A stretch of 64,000 bases of DNA, from NCBI GenBank assembly GCA_947846985.1, contig CANTUZ010000002.1, positions 150,841,889 to 150,905,888 of the forward strand, in the 5' to 3' direction. Shown piece by piece: positions 1 through 10,183 of the stretch (the stretch's first letter is position 1; each line of letters begins with the position of its first letter). Under the pieces are notes generated by a model, which was not told the DNA's origin, made no database searches, and saw nothing but the letters and a program-made list of their open reading frames with translations. The translations under genes and the position numbers were made by a program. The stretch comes from Fratercula arctica (lineage: Eukaryota > Chordata > Aves > Charadriiformes > Alcidae).

Positions 1-1048
1 AAGATGAATCGGATCTGGAAAAACTAGTAATTAATTCAGGTATAGACCTGCATAAACAGAACTGACTGCACTGGCGCTACAAAGTGGCAGTTCAGGTCCA
101 GCCAAGTCCGCAGAAATCCAGGTGTGACAAAGCAGAGACCTGGTACAACGGTGCTGTGCATCTGTAAACAATAAGGAAAGTAATCTGTGAGCTCCTCACC
201 TACCTAACGGGACGGTATAGAGAAGACAGAGCAGGAGTCTTCCCAGTGGTGCTCAGTGATGGGGCAGGAGGCAACAAGCACAAGCTGCAACACGGGAAAT
301 CTCAGATGGTTATTAGGAGAATTTTCTCCCCTTGCAGATAGTCTGGATAGAGGTTGTGCAATCTCCATCCTTGGAAATGCTCAGAACTTGACCAACTGAG
401 GCCCTGAGCAGCCAGCTCCAAGTTGGCCCTGTTCTAAAGCAGGGGTTTAGATCTGATAACCTCCAGAGCTCAGTTCTGCCCTATGTTATTCTGTAACTCC
501 AGGACTGCTGCGACCAAGTGTACAGGTAAGGGTTTGTGCTTGGCCAAGTAAAGGATGAGCAGGACATGTCCCAAGGTGAGGCGCTTGCTCCAGCCTTGCC
601 TCACATGGTAGGAAGACTTCTAAGATAAACCCAGTCTGGGAGGAAGAAAGGACTATGAAAGGGCTGGGGTTACCTAAGGATCAGCTGGTTTTGCCTCTAG
701 AACTGCAGAAAGCAGTAACCACTCATCCATGAAGAGGGCAACCATCCAAAAAATATTCATGCTATGGGTGAGATACTCTGACGCCCATGTTTGTAGAAGC
801 AAAAAAGGAATTAACCTGGAAGGAACCAGACTGGTCGATGCCTGCTGGTTTATCTTTTTGATTAGCTTCACAGGAGCAGAGGATATAGGAAATATGGAAG
901 CAGATCTTAGTACTTTGAAGGAACTTTCACATTGAAAGACGAGGATGTGGAATGGCCCTTAGAAAAAGGAGACACATATATTTTTGGGGGAAAAAAAAAA
1001 AGCAGGGTTATTTCCTCATAGGCAATAATATTCTTTAGAGACAAATAC
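1..1048 (-). other. DSCC1: DSCC1 intron 4 (partial)
   Basis: Intronic sequence downstream of exon 4 on the minus strand. I see no further DSCC1 exon, no recognisable repeat family and no RNA gene. Short open frames here have no family resemblance. There is an A-run near 991-1001. Confidence 0.75.
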
Positions 1049-1139
1049 CTTCAATTTTGCAGGCATCTATAACCTGCAATTGGTGCAGTATTTCTTCTTC
1101 ACTTGCTTGAATCAGACTTAACAAATCCTCTGTTGTATA
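1049..1139 (-). CDS. DSCC1: DSCC1 coding exon 4
   Basis: Encodes residues 159-188 plus one base. The acceptor is CTTGTTGCAG and the donor is GAAG|GTATTTG. The translation [20 protein letters not shown] followed by [10 protein letters not shown] matches human [20 protein letters not shown] and LQVLNACKIGG. The next exon, expected to begin near GYWRIL, was not found in the first 1,048 bases and must lie off the left edge. Confidence 0.95.
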
Positions 1140-4100
1140 CTGCAACAAGGTAAAAAAAAGAAGAAAATAAAACAGGTTATCCTCACTCCTCCTTTGCTTC
1201 AGCAAGCACGCTAAATGCATTATAAGATATAATAACAGAAAAAACATTGATCTTTTTTTCCCCAGACTCTGAATTTTCTACTGTTTACCACACTCTCTGA
1301 AACTTTTCCTGTAACTTACAACATTTTCTCAAAGAGTTATTCAATATAAAAACCAGTCTAACTACAGGGAAGTCTTTGTGCCGTGCATAAGTAATATACC
1401 TGTATTCCCAGAATATCAAACTAGCACAAGTAGGCATCATAAGTAAAGCATCACGGCAAGAACGACACGTGAATGTGTTCTGTCTTTCCTAAATCACATA
1501 TTTCAAAGAAATTCGAAGAAAAGGCAAAACAAGAATCATCTATCACTTTTGGAGAGAAGTCAGAACTCCAACTTAGTACCTCCAGTGAGGGCAAGCCTCC
1601 TCCAGCATGACCTCAACAGTTGTGTGTTGTGTTTTGGCACTTGCTAACCAATTAGCAGACATGTAGCACAGACCCAGCCACAGTACATACAGCTCCCTGC
1701 AGCACAGTTACTCCACGAGATGGGGGGTTGCTGCGGACACTGTGGTAAAGGTTTAGGAGACATGGGAGGAACAGAAGGTATCATGAGGAATGAAGTTAAG
1801 GGAAGGAACAGCAGACTTAAATCCATAGGAAACAGGGCTTCATCAATTCCTTTATTCACCTTACAGCCTTTTTAATCAACTCTAATATTAAAGTTTTGTT
1901 GATAGTAGCATAAGACTATTTCCTATCAGAAAAGAAAAAAAAAAAATTGATGAAGTTCTTAAGATGTATTAGACTATGGGAACACAAATGGAACCAACCA
2001 ACACTAAGTCTGGAACATCCACACGTTAAAAAAGCATTTAATAAATACAGAAAAGTCTCCTCTTCCTGCTATGCCATTCTTATAGACAGTATGCTGAAAC
2101 ATCATCAGGCTAAGCAGCACTGAACTCACATCAGTTTTTCAGCATGTGATTACCATATTATACAGTATTTTAAAAAACATTACTAGCAATTCAGAGCAAA
2201 TATATCGCCAGATCAGTATGCAAGTGTGTTTGCAAGTTAGATACTGCCATTCAGATAAGACCCTGGACAGGAGTTCTTGGCATTTGTTCCCTCCGAGGCT
2301 GGGCTAGCACTCCAACAGCTCTTTTAAAAAAATCACTGCTCTCAGCTATGATGCTTTTATCAGCTACATCACCCATGCAAACAAAGTGGAACGGATTGAC
2401 TTGCATCATGTCCATACCAGCAATTTCCAGATAAGGATAAGAAACATATTAAAGATATTAACTCAGACGCATTCAATTGCTTTAATATGCCTTGCCATCT
2501 CACTGAAAAATCCAGGATTTTAATTTGGTGTACCCTAAACAAGCTGTGTGCTAGCCCCCCATCACTACACATCAGGCTTCCTTACAGTCATTCTTCATAG
2601 TGCTATAATTCGTTATGGTTCCTTTTCTGTAGTTCTCCATGTATGATATAGTACGAACTGAGACCGATGAGAAGTTTAAAGTAAGCCAGCAAAACACAGT
2701 AATTTGTTTTCAAACAGATTAAAGAGTGAGAATTAGTCCCACAGAAAAGAGAACTTTGTCATGGAGAGCTTTCAAATTAAAGTTCCACTAGTAGCATAGC
2801 TAAGATTCGTCTACATTCATCAGATACATCTACTTGTTCTCCAGTAAGCCAATACATGAAACATTCTCCTTCAAAACAAATAGAGAAGATCAGTCCTCAA
2901 ACTAGGCACTAATGTCTGGGGAGACGCTGACATGTTTTTATAAAATTATTTTAATATTATCAATACATACTATTTCATATGACATCTTTTTGTGTTGCTA
3001 GCCTTTGTCAATGCTTATAATTTCTGGACAATTTAAGCCCTTTTCCTTCTGCCATCCCGTATTTTGCTGCTATGTCCTTCTATAACTAGACCAGAGTAGG
3101 TAGGAAAAATGAAAAGGCAATGCTGGGGGAAAGATTCTGAAACTTATCAGAAATTAGACTGTTAATCATCCAGAGAGAGGCAGCATTTCTCTCCAGGGGA
3201 GAAAAGTAAAATCTATGCTTCTACACGCAAGCACACACAGATAGTTTGTTAGTATCAGCTTCAACCAAGCCTCAGTGTAAAATACTTTGGAGCAACCATT
3301 TCTGGTTTTTAAAGTCAAAAGGAAAACCAACCAAACTAACAAAACTACAGGATTTTTATAAGCCTTTTATCTGAGATCCTATGCTGCACAGTCCAGATCT
3401 CTCCACTGGTGATTAGTACTTAAAAAAAGGTTGCTTACACCTGCTACTCCGTGGAAGTGCTAATAATTACCAACTTGTTTAGAATAGTAGGGTTAAAAAA
3501 ATTAACTCAAAGGAGCACTGTGGAACATAGGAACAAAGGTATTTCTCTAGTTAAGAATGTATCTTCACTTTAATTTGCCCATAATCAATTACAAGAAAGT
3601 AATTTACAGAGCTGACTTACCTTTGAAAATGTCAAAGTCTGATCTTTCCGACTATCTGGCCCTTCATATGGATCTTCCATTAAAAGTTTTCTCAATTTCT
3701 TCAGTTTAGGTCGGCATCTCCTTAATTCCCAATAGTTATTGGAGAAGCCAGCAATCTACAAGAAAAAAAAACAGTGACTCTTAAAACATTTTAATCTACC
3801 ACCTGGATTCAAAGCTTACCAAAAATTATCATCAAAAAGCGTTAATCTAGTCACTGAGAACAAGAATTTGTTAATAGGGTAATTACTTTAAAGATGAAAC
3901 AATCATTGTAATATTTTCAATAAAAAAGATTTACCACAGGCAATGAAGAATAAAAATCCACTGTTGGTTGATAAAAATACGTTCCTAGTGCACATGACAA
4001 AGGGAACACCTCATCTCTACATGCAAATGACAGAATATCAACATGGGATATATTCCTGCACAATTCTCATCAACATTTCTTTTCCTCTTAATACTAAATT

Positions 4101-7100
4101 ATATTACTGCCATAAAACCCCTCCTGTATTGCCCTGTTTCTATCTTCCCCACTTCTTCCCATGCTTGGGATCTACTTCATTGTCTTTTTACACCTTAATG
4201 AATCATCATATCACTAAACTCAAGTAAAACAGACATTAACGAGATAGGAAGCTACACTTGCACACAACTAAGACACCTCTGTTTCTTACTCTGATTCAAC
4301 ACACAAATTCAAAGCATGCAACAGGAAGCACAGATGTAATCAATTCAAAAACACTAATCTAATAAAACTTTACCTTCAGAGTAATCCTGAGGTGTTTCAT
4401 GGGGTACAGCTCAGACTTCCTAGAAGATTCTTTGAAGAGGACAATGTATTGGAGGCCTTTCAGCATTGTTTCTGCTATTTACCAAACCAACAGAAGTGGG
4501 TACAGAATGGCAGAGGCAGAACAGGCTCCAGGTCTGTGACTCCTGAACCAACCAGTAGCCCCTTGTAAAAAAGCCTCCATGAAAAAGCCTCCAGATAGTA
4601 CTTTAAAATACCCCAAATGCTTTACCAGGCTACTTTTTTCTTTTAAAGTCATCCATTAAAAAAAAAAACAACAGAACTTTAAAACAATTTTCCATTTAAA
4701 TCAACTATAAGCAAACCACCTATTTGTAGAAGAAGTCCTATACAAATTCTAATACAGAGAAAGCTCTCAGTTTTTAATCTAACTATGCTGTAGCTTGCTT
4801 GGCACAAAATTCAGGTGAATACTAATTTCCTGATAAACTTCTAAGCTTTTTTTCCTCCATGTTAAATAGTATTTACCAGTGTGTTACATTTTTTTTCCTA
4901 CCAAGTTCTTTTTCTGAGCAATTTGATAATGAACAAGAAGGTACTCTGCATAGAAAAGATGATAAATAATTCTAATTTATAATCCAAAGCTCATAACTAG
5001 AACTGATCTGTGTGAGATGAATAAAATGGCAGATGCTTTGAGTATTACGCTTTCAAGTAGCACAAAGAGCAGCACCGAGACTGCAGAAGAAAGGCAGTTA
5101 AGCCCCAAAATACTGGGTAAACATAGTATCTTATGCTATGTTTCACAATTTGCAATGTCAATACACCGTGTAACATTTTTGAAAACATCAAGAAAGCTCT
5201 TAGAAATAAAACTCTAAAAATAATTCCTTAGCAAAATCGCATTTATATTATGTTGACACATTTGACTTTAGACTGGACATTAGTAAAAATTCTTCACAGA
5301 AAGAGTGATCAGACACTGGAATAGGCTGCCCAGGGAGGCAGTTGAGTCACCATCCCTGAATGTGTTTAAGACTCGTTTAGATGTGGTGTTAGGGGATATG
5401 CTGTAGGGAAGAACTTTGTAGAGTGGTGTTGATGGTTGGACTTGATGATCCCAAGGGTCTTTTCCAACCTAAATGATTCTATGATTCTATTATTCAGAAG
5501 ACTAGCAAGATCATTAAACATAGCAAAAAAAAAGAATATGGGAGAATACTACTTTCTCATTAATTTCTTTAGTTTGAATTAACTTTTTCTATTAGCTGAA
5601 CTGATGACTTCACAGAAGAAATGATGTTGGTTTGATTATTATGCTCATCTAAGGACAAGCAGGATTACTCCTCAATGATGTCATTATATCCATTATAGCA
5701 AATAATGACTTAATAATTTTTGCCTAACTATTTTTAGCAAAATTTTATTAACTATGCTTCAGAAGAGCAGAGAACAATGAATTCTTTAAACTGAAAACTC
5801 TAAAATCATTAACTCCAACAAATCTTTCCCGATGATGGTTGAAAGAGTCATCTTTGAATATATTTCTATATTTAAAAAATAATATTCAGGCATGACATGG
5901 TATAACCTGCCTTTTGGCTAAAGCACCCCTAAGAATCAATCTGCAAACAGCTTATTTTAAAAATAGTTGCTAACATTGACAAATTAGATTTTCTTTGAAA
6001 GCTTTCAATACGTACCACAAGTAATTACTATCTACTGAAAATAAACTGAAGTTTTAACTTCTTAGAAACAATAATTATCATACATTATGGATGAAGTTCA
6101 GTGGCCTAAAGAAGGGCCCTAGAGCCATTTTGGATACCCTAAGGTATAGCATGTCCCCTGTCTATAAAGCATATTTATAAAGACATCCTTCTGGGGCTGT
6201 TCAATATACAAACAACCTACAGGAGACTCACGTCCTTCTGGAGTGGCAGCTCGAAGCTAGACCAATACCACAAGGCATCTAAAATGGCGTTAGTAGCCTA
6301 TGTTTAGGCAACCGAATCCCAGATGGGTTTCACATAAGCATCTTGGATAAAATGCAAGAAATTATAGAGAATAAAAAAGTAGAGAATTAAAGCAAACAAA
6401 CAAAAACCCAAAGAGACATACCTGTGAATGAATAATATCACAAGATTCTTGATCTGCATTCAGCTCTTCTGGAGTTTTGCAACCAGGAATAAACAGCAAC
6501 ATATTTGAGGTATCTGCTATTTTCATGTCATAAGTTTTATCTTTGCTGCACAACACTGCTTGTTCATCCTTTTCACCACGGATTACCAGGCTGAAAAAAA
6601 ACCAGCCAAAAATAAAGATGTATTTATACCTCTGTTTCAGGATGAATACCTATTAAACTTGTCTGATATTTTTTCACATTTATACCTTGGTAAAGAAGTT
6701 GTAAACTGCAGTTCAATTTGGTAGCAGCAGTCACAGTATACCAAAATATAAAGATGTAATTGTCAATTAATCTAAAATACATGTCTATTAATGTAAGTAC
6801 ATTTTTCCTCTCCTTTTTGAATTTTCCCACTCTGAAAGACTCTGAAAGGTTTTAATACAGATCACAATCAAACCTCCTAACCTGCCTTTTCACACAAAAC
6901 CCCCTAAAACACCGACTAGGTTATGCTTAAAGCCTGAACTAGTTCACTAATCTTAGAAATTAGATTTCAACTAGAATTGTTGTTTAATAACATGCTTTAA
7001 CTTGGTCAGCCCTGAAGTGGTCAGGCAGTTGGGACTAGATGATCATTGTAGGTCCCTTCAAACTGAAACAGTCTATTCTATTCTTAATGAAGACTGAAAC

Positions 7101-9419
7101 TGGCCCATTGTGAAACAAGAAAGCAAACAGAAATTGTGTCTATTGTGCAGCGTCCTTCAGATTATCCCCTCTGAAAAACATACACATTTTCTTGCAAGTA
7201 ATTCCAAGCAGGAAAGAAAACCATCTTCTAGAGCATGTACAAAGTACATGCTCTAGTACAAAGAATCAATGCAAACCCCCGTCTTGAGCTCACATATTTG
7301 ATTAAACAGAGATTCTTAGTAAGAACATGGTAACACTGAAGCAGGACCACAAGAGGGTCCTTCCACGAGAGGAAATCCAGTTCCTTCCAGGCTACACTAA
7401 ATTAAGTGCTCAGATTCAATTTAATCAAACTGTTCATCTTGCTTCCAAAAGCTTGCATGCATGAACAAAGCTCAGCTGTGCCCCAAGTGGTCCTCAGCAT
7501 GATTCAGGCTTCTAAGCAATGACATTTTAACAATATTGCACTATGGACAGGCTTAATAACATACCTCTCTGAGGACTATTTTCTTTAGAGTGAGTTCTAA
7601 TGCTGTATAATTTTAAACATTTTTATTATGTCACTGGCATTGCAACAAAGGCAGAAATTTTAAAACAGTATCAAAAGCTTATATAGAATCTGTTCTTGGT
7701 CCAGAGTTAGATGTCCTACCAAATGCCTATGCTAATACTGTTACAGAATCATAGAATGGTTTGGGTTGGAAGGGACCTTAAAGATCATCTAGTTCCAACC
7801 CCCCTGCAGGGCAGGGACATCTCCCACTAGACCAGGCTGCTGAAAGCCCCATCCAGCCTGGCCTTGAACACTTCCAGGGATGGGGCATCCACAACTTCCC
7901 TGGGCAACCTGTGCCAGTGCCTCATCACTCTCACAGTAAGGATTTCTTCCGAATATCCAATCTAAATCTCCCCTCTTTCACTTTAAAACTGTTATCCCTC
8001 ATCCTATTGCTCCACTCCCTGATAAAGAGTCCCTCCCCATCTTTCCTGTAGGCCCCCTTTAGGTACTGGAAGGCTGCTTTAAGGTCTGCCCAGAGCCTTC
8101 TCTTCTCCAGGCTGAACAACCCCAACTCCCTCAGCCTGTCCTCATAGGAGAGGTGCTCCAGCCCTCTGATCATCTTTGTGACCCTCCTCTGGACCTGCTT
8201 CAACCAGTCCATGTCCTTCCTGGGCTGAGGGCTCCAGAGCCGGACACAGTACGCCAGGTGGAGTCTCATGACAGCAGAGCAGAGGGGGAGAATCACCTCT
8301 CTGGACCTGCTGGCCACGGTTCTTTTGATGCAGCCCAGGATTCAGTTATGTCCTTTGCTGTCCTGTTTGTCTAACTTGTAGGCACCCTGCCAGCCACCCG
8401 ACCTCGAGAGTTCCAATAGGAAAATCTGAAAGTCAGTGGGATTCTTTCAAGGACATAATCTCCTAACCCCAAATTTTTAGGCATCTATCTTCATATGCCT
8501 GGCAAGAAACTGTCCTCTGTTTTGGCTGGAGCAATTTTTCCATGTTAAAAAAAAAAAAAAAAAGAGAACAGTGACCAATACAACAGCCTACAGAAGTGGG
8601 AAACTTTGTTATTGAAGTTGGTACTCTGATTAAATACTCCATGAGATTGAAGAGTCTGGGAGCAGGACCCAAAATTGCTTTCTGGCCTTGTCAGACTCAT
8701 GCTGTGGCAATACATAAACCGTCCCCACATCCCATCTCCTTTTTTTTTTTATTTTTCGATGCACACAACAACTGTTTTGCTGAAATAACCTAAATGTCTT
8801 ATAAATACCCAGCACAAAGTGCTAGCTATGTTTGCTTTGTCCAGCTTTTTATAGAAGTTACTAGTTTTCCAATTAAACTGAGACAGGCTTAAGGGACAGT
8901 CACAGACTTTCATGCGAACAGGATGAGAAGAATAAAAATCTGGAAAAAGCCACGTTTAAGAGCCACGTTAACGCTGAAAACGGGACAGCGGGCGGCCCTG
9001 CCCCACCTCCACCCGACGCCCTCACGCACGGGCAAAGGGGGACAACTCCAGCCTCCCGCCGCGCGGCGGGCCTGTCCTGGTCCCTCAGGCTTTCCTCGGG
9101 TCGCCGTGGTGGCCACCAGGCCCAAAACGGCGACGGGGAGCGAGGGGGTGTGTGTCGCCGCGGGTCGGGACGCGCCTCGCCTCAGGGGGTGCGTCCCGGC
9201 CCGCGGCGACACACCCCGGCCTGCAGGGGGCGCCTCAGCCCGCCCGTACCTGCGTCCTGCCTCCAGCTCGGCGCAGAGGCCCGGCTCCAGCTGCAGCAGG
9301 CAGCAGTCGGCGGCGCCGGCCTGCGGACCGAAGCTGAGGCAATGCACAGCCGGCAGCAGCTCCGCCGGGTTGAGTTTGGCCGTCTGCAGCGTCGCGTCCA
9401 CCTCCGCCCGACTCCGCAT
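1049..9419 (-). CDS. DSCC1: DSCC1, sister chromatid cohesion protein DCC1 (5' part, coding exons 1-4)
   Basis: Coding segments, in transcript order, are 9419-9250, 6590-6422, 3755-3621 and 1139-1049 (170, 169, 135 and 91 nt). They join in one frame to give 188 residues plus one base. All complete introns are GT-AG. The translation follows human DSCC1 closely, for example [51 protein letters not shown] and YTTEDLL. In the known family, DSCC1 with CHTF8 and CHTF18 forms the CTF18-RFC alternative clamp loader, which loads PCNA, binds DNA polymerase epsilon and supports cohesion. The N-terminal half present here is the part that packs with CHTF8 and the CHTF18 tail; the winged-helix C-terminus lies off the left edge. 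Human DSCC1 is 393 residues, so roughly half is visible. The start is supported by alignment to the human N-terminus and by its position in a CpG island. Identity is very secure. Confidence 0.97.
1140..3620 (-). other. DSCC1: DSCC1 intron 3
   Basis: An AT-rich GT-AG intron of about 2.5 kb. I saw no clear CR1 copy and no coding exon. The short open frames at 1644-1859 and 2369-2572 are low complexity in composition and match no family I know. Confidence 0.8.
3621..3755 (-). CDS. DSCC1: DSCC1 coding exon 3
   Basis: Encodes residues 114-158 (45 whole codons, phase 0 at both ends). The acceptor is TTTTCTTGTAG and the donor is AAAG|GTAAG. The translation contains [11 protein letters not shown], a Lys/Arg-rich stretch ([20 protein letters not shown]) and ends LTFSK. 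All of this is recognisable from human DSCC1 [19 protein letters not shown]. Confidence 0.97.
3756..6421 (-). other. DSCC1: DSCC1 intron 2
   Basis: A GT-AG intron of about 2.7 kb. It contains one CR1 3' tail on the opposite strand (5266-5492) and an exon-like 98-nt segment at 4374-4471 that is discussed as a finding. The remainder is AT-rich with no gene seen. Confidence 0.8.
5266..5492 (+). mobile_element. CR1 LINE 3' fragment
   Basis: A degenerate 5'-truncated CR1 tail in plus orientation. It shows the conserved end of the second ORF (motifs resembling CTTCACAGAAAGAGT and GGAATAGGCTGCCCAGGGAG), then the family 3' UTR (GTTGGACTTGATGATC, CTTTTCCAACCT) and the terminal ATTCTATG repeats. It lies antisense in DSCC1 intron 2 and has no coding capacity. 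Confidence 0.9.
6422..6590 (-). CDS. DSCC1: DSCC1 coding exon 2
   Basis: Encodes residues 57-113. The acceptor is a T-run followed by CAG at 6593-6591, and the donor is ACAG|GTATGT at 6421. Joined to exon 1 it reads [20 protein letters not shown], which matches the human junction GHSLVIRGDKDEQ. It then continues with [20 protein letters not shown]. It ends in phase 0 after a Gln codon. Confidence 0.97.
7003..7085 (+). mobile_element. CR1 LINE 3' end, very short
   Basis: Only the last 80 or so bases of a CR1 survive: CAGTTGGGACTAGATGATCA, then GGTCCCTTCAAACTG, then a TCTATTCTATTCTT tail. It is antisense to DSCC1 in intron 1. Confidence 0.8.
7228..7256. repeat. Perfect 13-bp inverted repeat
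   Basis: CTAGAGCATGTAC and its exact reverse complement are separated by only AAA. It lies in DSCC1 intron 1, outside any recognised CR1. Confidence 0.95.
7743..8345 (-). mobile_element. CR1 LINE fragment with C-terminal ORF2 remnant
   Basis: Begins at the left with the reverse complement of the CR1 tail (ACAGAATCATAGAATGG, GGTTGGAAGGGACC), so the element reads on the minus strand, sense to DSCC1. The frame at 8317-7931 translates to the CR1 ORF2 C-terminus, with recognisable [30 protein letters not shown] and [13 protein letters not shown]. It is 5'-truncated near 8345. Its subfamily resembles the copy at 57728-58685 more than the copy at 30333-31363. Confidence 0.93.
9151..9213. repeat. 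Strong GC-rich inverted repeat in DSCC1 intron 1
   Basis: A 23-nt left arm (9151-9173) pairs with a 23-nt right arm (9191-9213) around a 17-nt loop, with only one non-Watson-Crick pair (9165 against 9199). In the DSCC1 pre-mRNA it occupies intron positions about +37 to +99 after the exon 1 donor. Confidence 0.95.
9250..9419 (-). CDS. DSCC1: DSCC1 coding exon 1
   Basis: Encodes residues 1-56 plus two bases, beginning [17 protein letters not shown]. The initiation context has G at -3 and C at +4, which is moderate. The donor is GCAG|GTACGG, with the GT at 9249-9248. The exon lies inside the CpG island. Compared with human, a Gly/Ala-rich stretch around residues 31-38 is a few residues shorter. 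The long minus-strand open frame running on through 8910-9740 is not all coding, because exon 1 is cut by the donor and the exon 2 junction restores the family sequence exactly. Confidence 0.96.
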
Positions 9420-9656
9420 GGCGCCCGCCGCCGCCTCCCAGTCGCTCCGAAAGCCCGCGGCGAGGCGGTGCCGGGGGCGGGACGGCGCGGGAGGCGGGCG
9501 CCGGTTGGGTTGATTCTCTGGTTGACTGCGATGCACCCGGCCGTAGTCGGCGGGGCGGGCGGCAACACCTTCGGGGTTACGCCGAGGGGAATCGCTTTCC
9601 TCAGCGGAGAGGCCTGGACTAGCCCGGAGGGTCTGATCCGGGACAAACATCCTGGC

Positions 9657-10183
9657 CTCACCTCGAATACTGTGTCCAGTTTTGGGGCCCTCACTACAAG
9701 AAAGACATTGAGATTCCGGACTGAGGCCAGAGAAGGGCAACGAAGCTGGTGAGAGGTCTAGAGCACAAGTCTTGTGAGGAGCGGCTGAGGGAGCTGGGTT
9801 TGTTCCGCCTGGAGAAGAGGAGGCTGAGGGGAGACCTTATCACTCTCTACAGCTGCCTGAAAGGAGGGTGTAGCCAGCTGGGGGTCGGTCTCTTCTCCCA
9901 GGTAACAAGCCATAGGACACGAGGAAACAGCCTCAAGTTGGGCCAGGGGAGGTTTACATTGGATATTAGGAAAAATTTCTTCACCGAAAGAGTTACCAAG
10001 CACTGGAACAGGCTGCTCAGGGAGGTGGTGGAGTCACCATCCCTGGAGGTATTTAAGAGACGGGTAGACGTGGTGCTGAGGGACGTGGTTTAGTGGCGGT
10101 TTTTGTCAGTGTTAGGTTGATGGTTGGACTTGATGATTTGAAAGGTTCCTTCCAACCCAGACGATTCTATGATTCTGTGATTT
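9657..10183 (+). mobile_element. CR1 LINE, 5'-truncated, next to the DSCC1 promoter
   Basis: Opens at CCTCGAATACTGTGTCCAG, corresponding to the CR1 ORF2 segment YLEYCVQFW, and runs through the C-terminus and 3' UTR to ATTCTATGATTCTGTG. The frame at 9749-10093 reads [20 protein letters not shown] and ends [15 protein letters not shown]. It is close in sequence to the copy at 30333-31363, with the same subfamily features (GGGCAACGAAGCTGGTGAG). A small disruption near 9713-9722 breaks the frame. It points away from DSCC1. Confidence 0.95.

Larger units (their letters stand above)
6591..9249 (-). other. DSCC1: DSCC1 intron 1
   Basis: A GT-AG intron of about 2.7 kb. From its 3' end it holds a short CR1 tail (7003-7085), a perfect 13-bp hairpin (7228-7256), a longer antisense CR1 (7743-8345), a run of 17 A (8547-8563) and the inner part of the CpG island with a strong GC hairpin (9151-9213). 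No exon was recognised. Confidence 0.8.
8960..9620. promoter_or_regulatory. DSCC1: CpG island and promoter region of DSCC1
   Basis: A sharp rise in GC and CpG density surrounds DSCC1 exon 1 (start codon at 9419). Candidate Sp1 sites include GGGGCGGG at 9552-9559. No TATA box is evident, which is usual for replication genes with CpG-island promoters. The transcription start cannot be fixed from sequence, but it must lie between 9420 and roughly 9650, because a CR1 begins at about 9657. Confidence 0.8.

Noticed and set aside
8910..9740. A 276-codon minus-strand frame presented as one protein
   Set aside because: Only 9419-9250 is coding (DSCC1 exon 1). The parts before and after are leader/promoter and intron, shown by the donor at 9249 and the exact family match across the exon 1-2 junction.
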